From Butyrivibrio sp. INlla16 (GTDB lineage: Bacteria > Bacillota > Clostridia > Lachnospirales > Lachnospiraceae), in assembly GCF_900104155.1 (NCBI RefSeq), contig NZ_FMYB01000044.1, positions 1 through 33,582 of the forward strand: a stretch of DNA of 33,582 nt. Reading direction: 5' to 3'. The translations under genes and the position numbers were made by a program. This document shows positions 32,050 to 33,582 of the stretch, piece by piece (the stretch's first letter is position 1; every line of letters starts with the position of its first letter). Under the pieces are notes generated by a model. That model was not told the DNA's origin. It saw only the letters and a program-made list of their open reading frames with translations, and searched no databases.

Positions 32050-33096
32050 ATGCCACGAGTAACTATTACACCAGAATTGTCAGATACAATTAAGAATTTA
32101 CGGACAAAAAACAAGATACAGGCTAAATTATTGGCTGCGCACATAGAAAAAAGTCCTGCATATATTTCAAAATTAGAAAATCACGAAATACAGACAGTAG
32201 ACGCTGATGAATTACCCGAAATTTTTCAGTTCATCACAAAAGAAAGTAGCGAAGCCAAATCAGCAGAACAAGTATATGATTCATTAGAGCGCCATTACAC
32301 AAAAGAAGAAATTGAAAACCAGCTTTGGTTCACTAACTTTGATACTGTCATTCGTAAAATTCCTATCCCCGAGCAATTAGTTGATGATATTAATAGCATT
32401 CTGGAATCTGAAAACATTTCAATATCCTACTTAACACAGAGAATCAATTCCAATGAAGCTCTTCCTGACGATGATATAAACGATGAATCAATAGAGTATA
32501 ATCAGTGGTACATCAAAGATAATAATGCCAGCAGAAGCAGGATTAAAATTCAGATTTCCGAAGACCAGGTTAATCGTATTCTTAACAAATCAGAAGATGT
32601 TTCTTCATATATATTTGTATTTTGTATTCTTTTTTATGCGCTTAAAATCAAGCATTATAAAGATACAGTTAAGATTGATGATGACACCTATCAAGAACTA
32701 TCTAAAGAAACAACTTCTAAACTTAATTCATATAAGTTTTTTTCGATTTCTGCCAAAAATATCCTTTATAACCAAGAGAAGGATAATCCCAACAAAGATA
32801 TCGAAAAACTATTAAACAACTTCGACAAAGAAAACAATGGTTATATTATAGAAATTCTTTCAAAAATCATTCTTGCCTCTGAATATAATATAAAAAACAC
32901 AAATACTCAGTTATCAGCATTTACTCAAAATTTGAATTGGGATTTGGGTTTTATGCTACGTTTATTAAGTATGGATTTCTCTACACTCACTAATACAAGT
33001 GTAAGTAATAAGAAAGAACTCCTAAACGATATAGAGAAGCTCATTAAGAAATATCAAGAACTACCTTCAAAACTTAATTTAATCGAAGATTACTAA
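32050..33096 (+). CDS. XRE-family helix-turn-helix regulator with long C-terminal domain
   Basis: 348 residues. The N-terminus is an XRE helix-turn-helix: ELSDTIKNLRTKNKIQAKLLAAH, then IEKSPAYISKLENHEI (about 33-48) as the recognition part. The remaining 280 residues are charged and mostly helical, with one hydrophobic stretch (YIFVFCILFYAL, about 193-204). I do not recognise a known domain there; it could sense a ligand or a TIR-pathway product. The gene diverges from the TIR operon, and the shared 161-base region holds two promoters and an inverted repeat, so it probably controls the module. The start is fixed by AGGAGG seven bases before ATG 32050. A strong terminator follows 19 bases after its stop. 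Confidence 0.8.
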   Translation: MPRVTITPELSDTIKNLRTKNKIQAKLLAAHIEKSPAYISKLENHEIQTVDADELPEIFQFITKESSEAKSAEQVYDSLERHYTKEEIENQLWFTNFDTVIRKIPIPEQLVDDINSILESENISISYLTQRINSNEALPDDDINDESIEYNQWYIKDNNASRSRIKIQISEDQVNRILNKSEDVSSYIFVFCILFYALKIKHYKDTVKIDDDTYQELSKETTSKLNSYKFFSISAKNILYNQEKDNPNKDIEKLLNNFDKENNGYIIEILSKIILASEYNIKNTNTQLSAFTQNLNWDLGFMLRLLSMDFSTLTNTSVSNKKELLNDIEKLIKKYQELPSKLNLIEDY

Positions 33097-33115
33097 TGCC
33101 TTATCATTTCAATAC

Positions 33116-33148
33116 CGGAATCAGCCATAAGCTGATTCCGATTTTTTA
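33116..33148 (+). terminator. Rho-independent terminator of the XRE gene
   Basis: A perfect 10-bp stem, CGGAATCAGC (33116-33125) and GCTGATTCCG (33131-33140), with a 5-base loop CATAA and the run ATTTTTTAT directly after it. Confidence 0.92.
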
Positions 33149-33310
33149 TAGCAGCTAACACGAATATGAAGCCTTCGCTCCCAAAAGTAGCGGAACAACC
33201 AGGCACAGTGCTTTTTTCAAAGTAAAGATGTAATGCGTCGAATTAATCCTCTCACCTACTGAAGGTTTACTGCGGATTAATTTCTCGTTCTCCTATATAT
33301 TGTCTATCTG

Positions 33311-33340
33311 AACGTGCTGTTTTTTACCGCACGTTTTTTT
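33311..33340 (+). terminator. Terminator-like hairpin with T-run
   Basis: AACGTGC (33311-33317) pairs with GCACGTT (33329-33335) and is followed by a run of T to 33340. The loop holds another T-run. It could back up the XRE terminator or end a small transcript from 33149 onward. Confidence 0.6.
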
Positions 33341-33392
33341 CGTGTCTATATTGACTGACTATCCCCTTCGGATCTATATTCATACAGTTGCA

Positions 33393-33440
33393 TAAAAAAT
33401 GAGGAAAGACAGCCCCTACCACAGTTCGTCCTTCCTCATT
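33393..33440 (-). terminator. Rho-independent terminator on the minus strand
   Basis: AATGAGGAA (33398-33406) pairs with TTCCTCATT (33432-33440), the stem extends through GAC/GTC past one mismatch, and on the minus strand the stem is followed by six T. It implies that a transcript enters from the right edge and stops here. Confidence 0.75.
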
Positions 33441-33517
33441 CACACCCTTAAGAGCTGCACACAGGTCCTGCGCAGGGTCAATGCCCTAATTATGGTTGCC
33501 TGTTCATAAGCAGTCAT
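33440..33517 (-). CDS. Possible 25-residue ORF directly before a terminator (doubtful)
   Basis: ATG 33517 has AGGGGG six bases upstream and reads MTAYEQATIIRALTL, then RRTCVQLLRV and TGA at 33442-33440. The stop touches the base of the minus-strand terminator stem. The N-terminal half looks like a regular helix. Beyond the stop, a different frame reads DLCAALKGVNEEGRTVVGAV, so this could instead be a frameshifted relic of a longer small protein. No family is recognised. Confidence 0.25.
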   Translation of the reverse strand: MTAYEQATIIRALTLRRTCVQLLRV

Positions 33518-33582
33518 CTTAAGCCCCCTTTCATACCTGTCCAGAAAGGATCAGGGGAATAATGAAAGGAGATACGTCTGTA

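Larger units (their letters stand above)
33149..33582. other. Right-edge stretch without a clear gene
   Basis: The region has several hairpins (listed separately), an inverted repeat AATTAATCC/GGATTAATT (33241-33249 and 33274-33282), a perfect palindrome CCTGCGCAGG (33467-33476), and a possible very short minus-strand ORF. Near the edge AGGGGAATA precedes ATG 33562 on the plus strand, and AAAGGAG lies inside it, so a new plus-strand gene may begin at or just beyond the end. The last 150 bases are more GC-rich than the TIR module. Confidence 0.4.

Noticed and set aside
1..33582. CRISPR array, tRNA or rRNA genes, diversity-generating retroelement, retron
   Set aside because: No regularly spaced direct repeats, no cloverleaf or rRNA-like stretch, and no reverse transcriptase motif was seen on either strand.

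Overview
The window looks like an accessory chromosomal stretch from a low-GC Gram-positive of the Lachnospiraceae type (Butyrivibrio, Pseudobutyrivibrio or Roseburia-like). This is inferred from the AT-rich genes, strong AGGAGG-type ribosome sites, YfhO and TupA-like ATP-grasp families, and a single-pass ABC glycan exporter. No 16S or other taxonomic marker is present, so the genus is not established.

Left edge (1 to about 526): the last 44 codons of an ExeA/TniB-like AAA ATPase from a transposon-type element, then about 230 bp of GC-richer, palindrome-rich DNA and a switch to AT-rich DNA.

Main block (about 527 to 29009), all on the minus strand: a surface-polysaccharide locus read from rmlA (29009) down to a fucosyltransferase-like gene (end 527). 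In transcription order it holds rmlA, an HD-domain hydrolase, a wrecked rmlB, a large GT-C-like membrane protein, a WecE-like sugar aminotransferase, a polyprenyl-phosphate GT2, a tandemly duplicated glycosyltransferase, a second DegT-family aminotransferase, a GNAT acetyltransferase, an ABC-2 exporter pair (Wzm/Wzt type), an 809-residue multi-module glycosyltransferase, a YfhO membrane protein with its GT2 partner, a GT4, a TupA-like ATP-grasp, a DUF362 protein, a GT4, a GT2, a GT11 fucosyltransferase, a putative alpha/beta hydrolase, a GT2, an acyltransferase-3 and a GT23/NodZ-like protein. Many of these genes overlap as ATGA or TAATG, which suggests one long operon. The logic is nucleotide-sugar synthesis (dTDP-sugars, amino sugars, N-acylation), chain assembly by soluble glycosyltransferases, export by the ABC transporter, then decoration outside the membrane by polyprenyl-phosphate-sugar/GT-C pairs and acylation. 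No Wzy polymerase or Wzx flippase was seen.

Right block (29161 to 33096): separated from rmlA by a 15-bp-stem terminator lies a compact candidate immune module. A DUF1883-TIR fusion, a stand-alone TIR protein, an MTH538/ThsB-like TIR protein and a single-pass membrane protein form a minus-strand operon. An XRE-type regulator is divergent on the plus strand. Good sigma-A promoters face both ways around a small inverted repeat. Three different TIR proteins with a membrane protein, and no recognisable Thoeris ThsA (SIR2, macro or SLOG), make this the best candidate for an undescribed system here. Antiphage function is an inference.

Right edge (33097 to 33582): three terminator-like hairpins, another inverted repeat, and one possible very short minus-strand ORF. 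No clear gene was seen.
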